A stretch of 11,085 nucleotides of DNA from Clostridia bacterium. Lineage in GTDB: Bacteria; Bacillota; Clostridia; Oscillospirales; CAG-272. The translations under genes and the position numbers were made by a program. This document shows, piece by piece, positions 1 to 6,269 of this stretch. Each line of letters begins with the position of its first letter. The first letter of the stretch is position 1. Location: NCBI GenBank assembly GCA_017540285.1, contig JAFYBI010000369.1, positions 1-11,085 on the forward strand. The letters run 5' to 3'. Under the pieces are notes generated by a model that made no database searches, was not told the origin of the DNA, and saw only the letters and a program-made list of their open reading frames with translations.

Positions 1-453
1 CCAGTCCGCTGCAGTGAGCCCGATCTGTTCGAGGACCCCGTTCACCACGCCGAGATAGGAAACGACGATCTGGAAGAACAGGACGACCGACGAGACCGGG
101 AGCACCAGCGGGAAGACGAAGAAGGTCCGGAAGATGTCGTACTTCTTGAGATTCCGGAACAAAAGCAAGGCAATGAGAAGCGACAGGATCAGAATGCACG
201 GCAGGGCGACGCCGAAGAATTTGAACGTGTTCTTCGCTGCGAGCTTGAAGGCCGCGCTGCCGAGGACGTCCCGGTAGTTTTTCAGTCCCACGAACTGGGA
301 CGATCCCATGCTCTCGGTGAGGGACATCTTCATGGTGATCCCGAAGGGGACCACGAAGAACGCCGCGAGGCCGACGAGGGCGGGCAGCGTGAAGAGGAAG
401 CCGGTGATGGCGTCCTTGGCGCGGAGGGAGAGGTGATGGTGTTTCATGGTCAT
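1..453 (-). CDS. ABC transporter permease, MalF/UgpA type (N-terminal part)
   Basis: This is the N-terminal 151 residues of an inner-membrane permease for carbohydrate-type ABC import; the C-terminal half lies beyond the left edge. Visible are a first membrane helix (about residues 17-38, containing FTLPALVGLAAFFVVPFG), the FVGLKNYRDVL segment typical of the periplasmic loop of MalF/UgpA-like permeases, and two further helices (about 78-100 and 109-135). The EAA loop that docks on the ATPase would be in the missing part. The start at 453 is chosen because AAAGGA sits 8 bases upstream; the second ATG at 447 would be 14 bases away. It has its own promoter (508-485) and is separated by a terminator from the binding lipoprotein gene upstream. 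A second permease gene would be expected next, outside the window. Family is confident; substrate is not known. Confidence 0.9.
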   Translation of the reverse strand, partial: MTMKHHHLSLRAKDAITGFLFTLPALVGLAAFFVVPFGITMKMSLTESMGSSQFVGLKNYRDVLGSAAFKLAAKNTFKFFGVALPCILILSLLIALLLFRNLKKYDIFRTFFVFPLVLPVSSVVLFFQIVVSYLGVVNGVLEQIGLTAADW

Positions 454-484
454 TTTCGCGATCCTTTACAACGATCTTTGTTAT

Positions 485-513
485 ATTATAGATTACAAGC
501 GATATTTTGTCAA
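485..513 (-). promoter_or_regulatory. Consensus sigma-A promoter for the ABC permease
   Basis: On the minus strand TTGACA (513-508) and TATAAT (490-485) are separated by exactly 17 bases, a perfect match to the housekeeping consensus. Transcription should begin near 478, giving a leader of about 25 bases before the permease start at 453. It lies just downstream of the terminator of the preceding operon, so the permease can be made independently of the sigma-factor operon. Confidence 0.85.
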
Positions 514-535
514 GCCCCCGCTTCCTTTCGGCGTG

Positions 536-573
536 AAAAAACAAACTGCTCCCGCCTTGGAAGAGGGGAGCAG
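536..573 (-). terminator. Rho-independent terminator of the sigma/anti-sigma/lipoprotein operon
   Basis: Read on the minus strand, CTGCTCCC (573-566) and GGGAGCAG (553-546) form an 8-bp perfect stem with a 12-base loop, followed by TTTGTTTTTT (545-536). It begins 17 bases after the stop codon of the binding lipoprotein and separates that gene from the permease promoter. Confidence 0.88.
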
Positions 574-589
574 TCCGGCATCCGGCGCT

Positions 590-2020
590 TCATTCGCTCA
601 CGTAGAGCTCGAGCGTGTTCAGAAACCGCTTGTAGCAGTCGTCCCACGGTTTGTCTCCGCGGACGTAGGGCATCATCTCGAGGCTCAGATACCGCTCGAT
701 GATCTTCGGGATGAGCGCCGCGCTCTGGACGGAGGTGCAGTAATCGATGATCTGCTGCGCGTCCTCGTCGCTGTGCGGAAGCTCGGCGTAAAACTTGTTT
801 TTGTCTTCGGTGACCTGATCCGCAATGGACGCCTTGCGGACGGGCATCCCGATGCGGATATAGGCCGTCCCGCCCCCGCCCCTTCCGCTTTGGATGTCCT
901 CGGAAAGCAGGATGCGGAGCAGGCGGTAGGCGTTCAGCTTGTTCTGCGAAGCCTGCGGGACGGCCGCGTAGCTGATGACCTCGGCCGTTTTCCCGCCCTG
1001 CACGGACGGAACGGACAGCAGATACGGCGTCTCCCCCTCGCCCCGGGTGATCAGGGTCATGTCGTTGAGCAGGATGAACGGGGAAAGGGAACTGTTGGAG
1101 CACAGATACATCCGCTCGAACAAACCGCTGATCTGCGTATATTCCATGCCGACCTTGTGGGGCTTTCCCGCGTGGTACGCCTTGCAGACGTCGAGGAGCG
1201 TGTGCAGCTTCTCCTCGTCGACCTGCACGGTGCCGTTCTCATAGTCGAGGAACGGCATATTGCTCGCGTACAGGAGCTCCATCATGTAGTCGTCGTCCCC
1301 GCCTTCCGCGAAGAGGGCGTTGCGCGGATACGTCTCGTGATAGGTATGACAGGCGGCGCAGAAGTCCTCGAAGGTTTTGATCGCGTCCGGATCCACGCCG
1401 CCGTCGGCAAGCGTCTCGAGAGAGGTCTTGAAGGCCAGGACCCGCACTTCGATCGGGACGAGCTGCTTTTCCCCGCGGTACGTGCCCCAGTTCATCGCGC
1501 CTTCCAGATAATCGTCGGGGCGGAAGGTCTCGTCGTTCATGAAATAGGGGTTGATGTCCGTGAACAGCTTCGTCGTCATGACCTTGTACGGATCGGGCAG
1601 ATTGAAGCGGTAGCAGAACAGGAGGTCCGGCCCTTTTCCCGCCGGGATTTCCGTTTCGACGATGGCCCCGAATTCGTCGTCTCCGAGCACCTTATAATTC
1701 ACAGTCACGTCCGGATAAAGCTTTTTGAAGATCTCGACGGCCGGGTTCATCACCAACCCGAGCATCCCCGTGCTGTATACCGTGAGTTCATTCGTCTCCT
1801 CCGGCATCACAAAATCGGAGTAATCCCGCGTCGGCCATGCGGGCGGGGCGTTTTCCGGTTCCGCGGACCCGTCGGGCGCGGCTTCTCCGGACGGCGCGTT
1901 CGTCTGGGGCGTTCCCGCCGATGCGCCGGAGGGCGTCTCCTCCTTCGCGCAGGAGAGGACGGCGAGGAGCATGATCCCCGCAAGGATGAGCGCGAGGATC
2001 CTCTTGACGGCAGTTTTCAT
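590..2020 (-). CDS. Extracellular solute-binding lipoprotein, family 1 (ABC sugar-type)
   Basis: A 476-residue secreted lipoprotein expected to capture a solute, typically a sugar or oligosaccharide, for an ABC importer. The signal peptide (KTAVKR, then a hydrophobic stretch at about 8-22) ends in a lipobox VLSC with Cys24 as the lipid anchor. A Pro/Ser/Gly/Ala-rich linker spans about 25-65. The mature domain starts near ELTVYSTGMLG (78-88), and EIFKKLYPDVTVNYKV (96-111) is the usual first-lobe segment of family 1 binding proteins. Length is within the range of lipidated members. The ATG at 2020 has AAAGGAAA upstream. It begins only 18 bases after the probable anti-sigma gene, so it is very likely co-transcribed with the sigma factor, while the permease downstream has a separate promoter. 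It may serve that permease, or act in signal sensing for the sigma system; the sequence does not decide. Confidence 0.88.
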   Translation of the reverse strand: MKTAVKRILALILAGIMLLAVLSCAKEETPSGASAGTPQTNAPSGEAAPDGSAEPENAPPAWPTRDYSDFVMPEETNELTVYSTGMLGLVMNPAVEIFKKLYPDVTVNYKVLGDDEFGAIVETEIPAGKGPDLLFCYRFNLPDPYKVMTTKLFTDINPYFMNDETFRPDDYLEGAMNWGTYRGEKQLVPIEVRVLAFKTSLETLADGGVDPDAIKTFEDFCAACHTYHETYPRNALFAEGGDDDYMMELLYASNMPFLDYENGTVQVDEEKLHTLLDVCKAYHAGKPHKVGMEYTQISGLFERMYLCSNSSLSPFILLNDMTLITRGEGETPYLLSVPSVQGGKTAEVISYAAVPQASQNKLNAYRLLRILLSEDIQSGRGGGGTAYIRIGMPVRKASIADQVTEDKNKFYAELPHSDEDAQQIIDYCTSVQSAALIPKIIERYLSLEMMPYVRGDKPWDDCYKRFLNTLELYVSE

Positions 2021-2038
2021 AGCGGTTTCCTTTCTGCA

Positions 2039-2884
2039 TTACGGTTCGCTGTCTCCGATCGCGCCTGCGCCTGCGAGGTCCGCCGCCGGGACGAAGTACG
2101 TCCCCCAGCCGTTCTCCAGCCGGAGGAAGAAGCATTCGTACATCGCGACGTAGTCCTCGCCCGGGACGAGCAGATACACGAGCGTGCGGCGTCCGGTGAG
2201 CGCGGGGAGCGTTTCTTCGGTGAGGACGGGCGTGTCCTCCGGGGGGACGGCAGTGAGGCATTCCCCCGCGCAGAGGCGGCGCTCGGTCTCCTCCCGCGTC
2301 AGGAGCTTCACGACGCCGAGGTATTCCGCGATCCCGACGTCCCAGTCCGCCGACCAGAGGACGCAGCCGAAGGCTCGGGTGAAGTTCGCGCAGACGAGAT
2401 CGTGACAGAGGTTATGCACGAGCCGGCTGTCGTCCTCCGTGTATGCCCCGCACACCCGGACGAGCTGTCCGCCGCGGTCCCGGAATACGGGAAAATCGGC
2501 GAAGGAGACGTCGGCGGGATCGCCGGTTTGGATCGCGGGCAGCGCCGGGGCGTCGGACGTCACCGCGGGGAGGTCGAGGATGCGGATGACGGGGAAGAAA
2601 TCGTCGGATCTGCCGGGGGAGAGGTAATGGCGCATCTCCTCCATCCGGACCTCGACCGCGGCGGTTTCGGGGGATGGTGCGGGTTCCGCCGGGCGCAGCC
2701 GGTTGAGTCCCGCTCCGATGCCCGCCGCGAGCAGAACGGCCGCCGCCGATCCGGCCAGGACGCGCCGCAGACGGGCAAAGCGGGATCCGGGGGGCATTTC
2801 CTCCGGATCGCCGACGATCTCGTCCGGGACGGCGTCTTCCTCGATCCCGCCGAGCGCCGAGAGGACCGCTTCGTTCCATTTCAT
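2039..2884 (-). CDS. Probable membrane-bound anti-sigma factor, single-pass
   Basis: A 281-residue protein encoded directly after the ECF sigma factor; the genes overlap by ATGA, so translation is probably coupled. The start at 2884 is supported by that overlap and by AAGGAGGG upstream, although the open frame extends further 5'. Residues 1-40 are a short cytoplasmic part beginning KWNEAVLSALGGIEEDAV, resembling the N-termini of sigma-partner proteins in Clostridia. About 42-60 is one Ala/Leu-rich membrane helix, and residues 61-281 form an extracytoplasmic domain that I do not recognise. That domain holds seven cysteines (145, 160, 165, 174, 205, 209, 251). No zinc-binding HxxxCxxC anti-sigma motif is visible at the N-terminus. 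The role as sigma partner is inferred from gene order, topology and overlap, not from a recognised domain. Confidence 0.72.
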   Translation of the reverse strand: MKWNEAVLSALGGIEEDAVPDEIVGDPEEMPPGSRFARLRRVLAGSAAAVLLAAGIGAGLNRLRPAEPAPSPETAAVEVRMEEMRHYLSPGRSDDFFPVIRILDLPAVTSDAPALPAIQTGDPADVSFADFPVFRDRGGQLVRVCGAYTEDDSRLVHNLCHDLVCANFTRAFGCVLWSADWDVGIAEYLGVVKLLTREETERRLCAGECLTAVPPEDTPVLTEETLPALTGRRTLVYLLVPGEDYVAMYECFFLRLENGWGTYFVPAADLAGAGAIGDSEP

Positions 2885-3435
2885 ACGTCGATTCCCTCCT
2901 TTTTGAGAGCTTTCCGCAGCTTTTCCCGGCATCGGAAGAGCGCGGTTTTGACGGCGCCGGGGCTCTTGTGCAGCCGCCGCGCGATCGCTTCGACCGGCTC
3001 CATGTTCCGGTAGCGGAGCAGAAAGAGGAGCCGTTCCTCCTCGCCGAGCGATTGCACGAACCGCGTCATGATGTCGCGCAGGGCGAGCTCGTATTCGGGC
3101 GGCACCTCGCCGGACGGCAGCGAGTCCGCCAGCTCGTCGAGGCAGAGATCCGCTTCTCCGCCGCCGCGCTTGTCCCGGCGAGAGGCGCGCAGACGGTCCA
3201 GGGCGAGGTTGCGCGTGACGGTCGTGAGGAACACGCCGAGCTTTCGGGGCGGATGCTCCGGGATGAGCGTCCACGCGCGGAGCCAGACGTCGCTCACGCA
3301 TTCTTCGGCGTCCTCGGCCGACCCGAGGATGTTTTCGGCCATCCTTCGGCACGCCGCGCCGTATTTGCGCTCGCACGCGGCGATGGCCTCTTCGTTTCCC
3401 GCCCGAAACAGAGCGATGATGTTCGCGTCGTCCAC
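2881..3435 (-). CDS. ECF-type RNA polymerase sigma factor
   Basis: A 184-residue alternative sigma factor of the sigma-70 extracytoplasmic-function class, directing RNA polymerase to a specific promoter set. Region 2 is at about residues 5-75, with the DAEECVSDVWLRAW core (42-55) for -10 recognition and core binding. Region 4 is at about 128-178, with LGEEERLLFLLRYRNMEPVEA and the helix-turn-helix EAIARRLHKSPGAVKTALFR for -35 recognition; there is no region 1.1 or 3. I place the start at GTG 3435 because GGAAGGAGG lies 7 bases upstream and region 2 begins directly after it. The longer open frame from 3621 would add residues unlike the family and would cross the likely promoter. Its stop overlaps the start of the partner gene by ATGA. 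Length fits the ECF family (about 160-200). Confidence 0.93.
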   Translation of the reverse strand: MDDANIIALFRAGNEEAIAACERKYGAACRRMAENILGSAEDAEECVSDVWLRAWTLIPEHPPRKLGVFLTTVTRNLALDRLRASRRDKRGGGEADLCLDELADSLPSGEVPPEYELALRDIMTRFVQSLGEEERLLFLLRYRNMEPVEAIARRLHKSPGAVKTALFRCREKLRKALKKEGIDV

Positions 3436-3486
3436 GGCAGCCCCTCCTTCCCGTAAAAATCCGAAAATAGGCTCCTCATCAATATA

Positions 3487-3512
3487 GACGTTTTTTGTAC
3501 CCCGAAGGTTAC
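3487..3512 (-). promoter_or_regulatory. Candidate ECF sigma promoter (autoregulatory)
   Basis: On the minus strand GTAACC (3512-3507), a 16-base spacer and CGTC (3490-3487) match the AAC-type -35 and CGTC/CGTA-type -10 typical of ECF promoters in Gram-positive bacteria. It lies about 50 bases upstream of the sigma factor's GTG start, where an autoregulated promoter is expected. No good sigma-A promoter is evident in the same stretch. This is motif matching plus knowledge of the ECF class; the cognate specificity is not known. Confidence 0.55.
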
Positions 3513-3521
3513 GGGATTTCG

Positions 3522-3540
3522 GAAATTTTATGAAAATTTC
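3522..3540. repeat. AT-rich perfect inverted repeat upstream of the ECF promoter
   Basis: GAAATTTT (3522-3529), a 3-base centre, and AAAATTTC (3533-3540) are perfect inverted 8-mers. The centre lies around -50 relative to the inferred start of the sigma-operon transcript, 9 bases upstream of the -35. Such an AT-only palindrome stands out in GC-rich DNA and may be an operator or an UP-like element. Confidence 0.5.
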
Positions 3541-3607
3541 TTCCGGTCGGACGGAGGACCCCGCCCTCTCTCCCGCCGGAGAAGCCGCGTTTTTTTCGTA
3601 AGAACCC

Positions 3608-3636
3608 TTGCAGAGATCCATTGGGTATGGTATAAT
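3608..3636 (+). promoter_or_regulatory. Sigma-A promoter for the membrane protein/lipoprotein pair
   Basis: TTGCAG (3608-3613), a 17-base spacer and TATAAT (3631-3636), with TGG directly before the -10 (extended -10). Transcription should start near 3643. This makes an ATG at 3645 leaderless and supports the downstream start at 3696. It is divergent from the sigma-operon promoter; the region between the two divergent genes is about 260 bases. Confidence 0.78.
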
Positions 3637-3695
3637 AGTCCCGGATGAAACCGAGCCGCACGCGATTCCATAAGAAAAGAAAGAGAGGACCCACC

Positions 3696-4316
3696 ATGCA
3701 GACGAAACCCATGGAAAAAGCCGGCGGGAAGTACCGCTGGCAGTACGAAATGAGCCTCTTCAAGAACCCGACGATCTTTCTGGCCACGGCGAAGGCGATC
3801 CTCATCGCACTCGCCATCACCGTCTTCATCATCGGCCTGATCACCCTGATCGGAGACGGCTTCTCGGCGGACGCCTTCGCGTTCATCGGCAAGCTCATCC
3901 TCATATTCCTCGGCATTTTCGCCGTTCTGCTCTGCCTCGGCTACCTGCTCTACGCCGCGATCATGGGCGGGGTCTATGCCGCGGACTTCACGATGGACGA
4001 GAACGAGCTCGTCCACAGCCAGTGCCCGAGACAGGCGAAGAAGGCGGAGAAGATCGGCACCGCCACGATGATCATGGGCGCGCTCACCCACAACCGCGGC
4101 GCCGTCAGTGCGGGGTACAATTCGGCGGTCCGCATGACGTCGACGACGGAATTCAGCCGCGTGAAGAAGGTCGTCGTTAACCGGAAGCGGGGCGTCATCA
4201 AGCTCAGAAGCATCGGCTGGAACGAAGCCTACGCCGACGGGGACGATTTCGACTTCGCGGCGGAATGGATCCGCAGTCATATCCCGGAAACGGCACAATG
4301 GGTGGTGAAGGGATGA
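3696..4316 (+). CDS. Membrane protein of unknown function, two transmembrane helices
   Basis: A 206-residue protein that I do not assign to a named family. It has a short basic/polar N-terminus (KYRWQYEMSLFKNP at 12-25) and two strongly hydrophobic segments (about 29-53 and 61-92). A cytoplasmic-type C-terminal domain (about 93-206) alternates basic and hydrophobic residues, for example TEFSRVKKVVVNRKRGVIKL, and ends in DDFDFAAEWIRSHIP. The strand-rich C-terminal part could be a PH-like fold, but that is a guess. The start at 3696 has GAGAGGA 6 bases upstream; the in-frame ATG at 3645 coincides with the predicted transcription start. It overlaps the following lipoprotein gene by ATGA, so the two are probably translated together. 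Confidence 0.8.
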   Translation: MQTKPMEKAGGKYRWQYEMSLFKNPTIFLATAKAILIALAITVFIIGLITLIGDGFSADAFAFIGKLILIFLGIFAVLLCLGYLLYAAIMGGVYAADFTMDENELVHSQCPRQAKKAEKIGTATMIMGALTHNRGAVSAGYNSAVRMTSTTEFSRVKKVVVNRKRGVIKLRSIGWNEAYADGDDFDFAAEWIRSHIPETAQWVVKG

Positions 4317-4813
4317 AAAACGGAAAAAACGGATGGATCACAAGAGGACTGGCGCTGTTGCTCTTCCTCCTGGCGTGCGCCGGCTGCGGACTCTCCGGCG
4401 GAGGCGGCGAGAACTTCCCCTATGAACCGGATACCCCCGCGCCTGCGCCGCACGACGGAGTTTTCGTCTCCGAGCACGGCACGATGCGGTTCGGCGGGGA
4501 CGGAGAGCGTGTCACCGTCGATTTCGACGAAGAGCTCGCCGCGTGGTGCGGTCTGCCCGCGGGCGAACAGGAGGGAACGTATGTCTTTCTGAGCGGAGAT
4601 CTGCCGCCACACGGCTCCATGCCCGTCCGGTACGACGTCGCGCATGAGCTGGAGCTCACCGTCGGCGGACAGCGTGCGGTGATCCAGCTCGGGATCGCGG
4701 CAGAGGACGGAAGGACCGCCACGTCCGGGCTCGACATGGTGACGCCGGAGCGCATTCCGCTCCTGTTCTCCGGGGAGCATTTCTTCTCCGTCGTGTTCCA
4801 GAAGGAGGAGTGA
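4313..4813 (+). CDS. Small predicted lipoprotein of unknown function
   Basis: A 166-residue secreted protein. The N-terminus is a lipoprotein signal: basic residues (K2, K5, R11), a hydrophobic core LALLLFLLA, then Cys22 with LLAC as the best lipobox; Cys25 is a second, less usual candidate. A Gly-rich linker and a Pro-rich stretch (GGGGENFPYEPDTPAPAP) follow. The remaining part, about 48-166, looks like a small beta-rich domain and contains SEHGTMRFGGDGERVTVDFD, which resembles segments of Clostridial lipoproteins of unknown role. The start at 4313 is taken because it forms an ATGA overlap with the upstream gene and places the signal peptide at the N-terminus; the longer frame from 4265 would bury it. 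It ends 37 bases before a strong terminator. Confidence 0.82.
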   Translation: MKNGKNGWITRGLALLLFLLACAGCGLSGGGGENFPYEPDTPAPAPHDGVFVSEHGTMRFGGDGERVTVDFDEELAAWCGLPAGEQEGTYVFLSGDLPPHGSMPVRYDVAHELELTVGGQRAVIQLGIAAEDGRTATSGLDMVTPERIPLLFSGEHFFSVVFQKEE

Positions 4814-4850
4814 GCGGGACCGGCGCGGCAGCGCATCCCCGAAACCGAAC

Positions 4851-4889
4851 AAAAACCAGCCCCGATTTTCGAACCGAGGCTGGTTTTTT
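4851..4889. terminator. Bidirectional terminator between convergent operons
   Basis: AAAAACCAGCC (4851-4861) pairs with GGCTGGTTTTT (4878-4888) around a 16-base loop. The plus strand ends in a run of T (4884-4889), and the minus strand likewise ends in TTTTT from the complement of 4855-4851. It lies between the lipoprotein stop (4813) and the ycsG-like gene stop (4925), so it can end both transcripts. Confidence 0.88.
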
Positions 4890-4924
4890 GCTGTCGGAAT
4901 TCCGCCGGGACCGTCGATTGGCGC

Positions 4925-6208
4925 TCAGCCGGCACTGGTGAACAGCGCCTTGACGCTCGTGACGAACGCCGTCATGTTGCGCGCCGCGATGAAGAGGAAC
5001 ACCGCGATCACGACCACCGCCAGAATGTTGAGGACGACGCCGTTCTTGTATTTGCCCATGACGTTCTTGTTGTTGCAGACCACCAGGAGCAGAATCGCCG
5101 TGATCGGCAAGAGGAACGCGTTGGCCGCCTGCGCGAAGAGGATGATCTCCGTCGGAGACGCGCCGAGCGTGCAGACCGCGACGACGCCGAACAGGAGAAC
5201 CACGAGCCAGATCACCTTGAAGCGGTTCTTCTTCATGTCCTCGCCCCAGCCGAGGATGCCGCTGGAAGCGAACGCCGCCGCGAGAGGCGCGGTGATCGCG
5301 GAGGTGAAGCCCGCCGCGAAGAGGCCGATGCCGAAGATCACGGTCGCCCAGCTGCCGAGCAGGGGCGTGAGGGCCTTCGCCATGTCGGCGCCGCTCTTGA
5401 TCGATCCGCCGGTCGCGTTGATCGTGGCGGCCGCGCAGACGATGATGGCGATGGAGATGACGCCGCCCAGCCCGATCGCGATGATGGAGTCCATCATCGA
5501 GGTCTTGAGGTCGGTTTCGGGATCCTTCCACTTCTTCGCCGCGGAGGAGGCGTGCAGATAGATGTTATACGGAACGACCGTGGTCCCCATGAGGGCGGCG
5601 ACCGTCATCCACGCGCGGTCCACAGAGGGAACGCTGGGAATGAACAGGCCCTTGAGGACGGCGCCCCAGTCGGGCTTCGCGCAGATCGCGCAGATCAGGA
5701 AGATCACGCCCATGATGACGACGAGGCCGGTCAGCACCTTTTCGATGGACTTGTAGCTGCCGCTGACCAGGAGGATGAAGGCGATGGCGCCGAGGATGAG
5801 GGCGAGGATGATTTTCCAGACCTTCGTGTCCAGCGCGGAGGAGATCGCCTGCAGACCGAGAACGGAACCGGAGATGTTGCCGGTCTCATAGGCGACGTTG
5901 CCGATGAAGACGGCGGAGATGACGAGGATCGCGAGCAGAATGCGCACGGCTTTGTTGACGAAGATCGTGCGGAGCGCTTCGCCGAGACCCATCTGCTTGA
6001 CGATGCCGAGCTTGGCCGCCATGGTCTGCATCACGATGACCGAGATGACGGAGAACAGCATCGCCCACAGAAGCGTGTAGCCGAAGCTCGCGCCGGAGGT
6101 GGAGCAGGAGGTCACCGTGCCGGGGCCGATGAACGCCGCTGCCACGAGTGCGCCGGGGCCGACTTCTTTCAGCCTCTCAAGGAAGGTTTTCTTGGGTTTC
6201 GTTTCCAT
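4925..6208 (-). CDS. ycsG: NRAMP-family (YcsG-type) transporter lacking the canonical metal site
   Basis: A 427-residue integral membrane protein with about 11 hydrophobic helices and the NRAMP (SLC11) LeuT-like fold. Helix 1 reads GALVAAAFIGPGTVTSCS and helix 6 reads MGTTVVPYNIYLHAS, aligning clearly with the family's DPGN and MPHN signatures. The residues that bind Mn/Fe in true NRAMP proteins are replaced: Asp and Asn of DPGN are Gly28 and Thr31, and Met and His of MPHN are Val212 and Tyr214. Metal transport is therefore unlikely. It is the last gene of a pxp (5-oxoprolinase) operon, 61 bases after pxpA, with AAAGGAG before its start. B. subtilis ycsG holds the equivalent place beside ycsF/ycsI/kipIA. 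I infer uptake of an organic solute such as 5-oxoproline, or a different ion; this is untested. Automatic annotation would probably say manganese transporter. Confidence 0.88.
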   Translation of the reverse strand: METKPKKTFLERLKEVGPGALVAAAFIGPGTVTSCSTSGASFGYTLLWAMLFSVISVIVMQTMAAKLGIVKQMGLGEALRTIFVNKAVRILLAILVISAVFIGNVAYETGNISGSVLGLQAISSALDTKVWKIILALILGAIAFILLVSGSYKSIEKVLTGLVVIMGVIFLICAICAKPDWGAVLKGLFIPSVPSVDRAWMTVAALMGTTVVPYNIYLHASSAAKKWKDPETDLKTSMMDSIIAIGLGGVISIAIIVCAAATINATGGSIKSGADMAKALTPLLGSWATVIFGIGLFAAGFTSAITAPLAAAFASSGILGWGEDMKKNRFKVIWLVVLLFGVVAVCTLGASPTEIILFAQAANAFLLPITAILLLVVCNNKNVMGKYKNGVVLNILAVVVIAVFLFIAARNMTAFVTSVKALFTSAG

Positions 6209-6269
6209 TGGTTGTTGACTCCTTTGCTAAGAATGAATGGTTTTATGATTTTGTCCTGCGATGGGAAAA

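Noticed and set aside
446..3013. An 855-codon open frame on the plus strand, antisense to the binding lipoprotein, anti-sigma and sigma genes.
   Set aside because: It has no ribosome binding site, starts inside the permease gene's start region, and its product is Arg/Asp/Val/Gly-rich with no recognisable domain. The opposite strand has clear families, signal peptide and lipobox. Third-position GC on the minus strand explains the absence of stops.
3545..3600. GC-rich segment followed by a run of seven T, looking like a plus-strand terminator.
   Set aside because: No stable uninterrupted stem can be drawn next to the T run, and no plus-strand gene lies upstream that would need it.
3436..3621. 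N-terminal extension of the sigma factor to an ATG at 3621.
   Set aside because: The extra 62 residues do not resemble ECF region 2 sequence, cross the candidate promoter and palindrome, and a strong ribosome site sits before the GTG at 3435.
4925..6208. Label of the NRAMP-like protein as a manganese/iron (MntH) transporter.
   Set aside because: The residues that coordinate the metal in helices 1 and 6 are not present, and the operon context points elsewhere.
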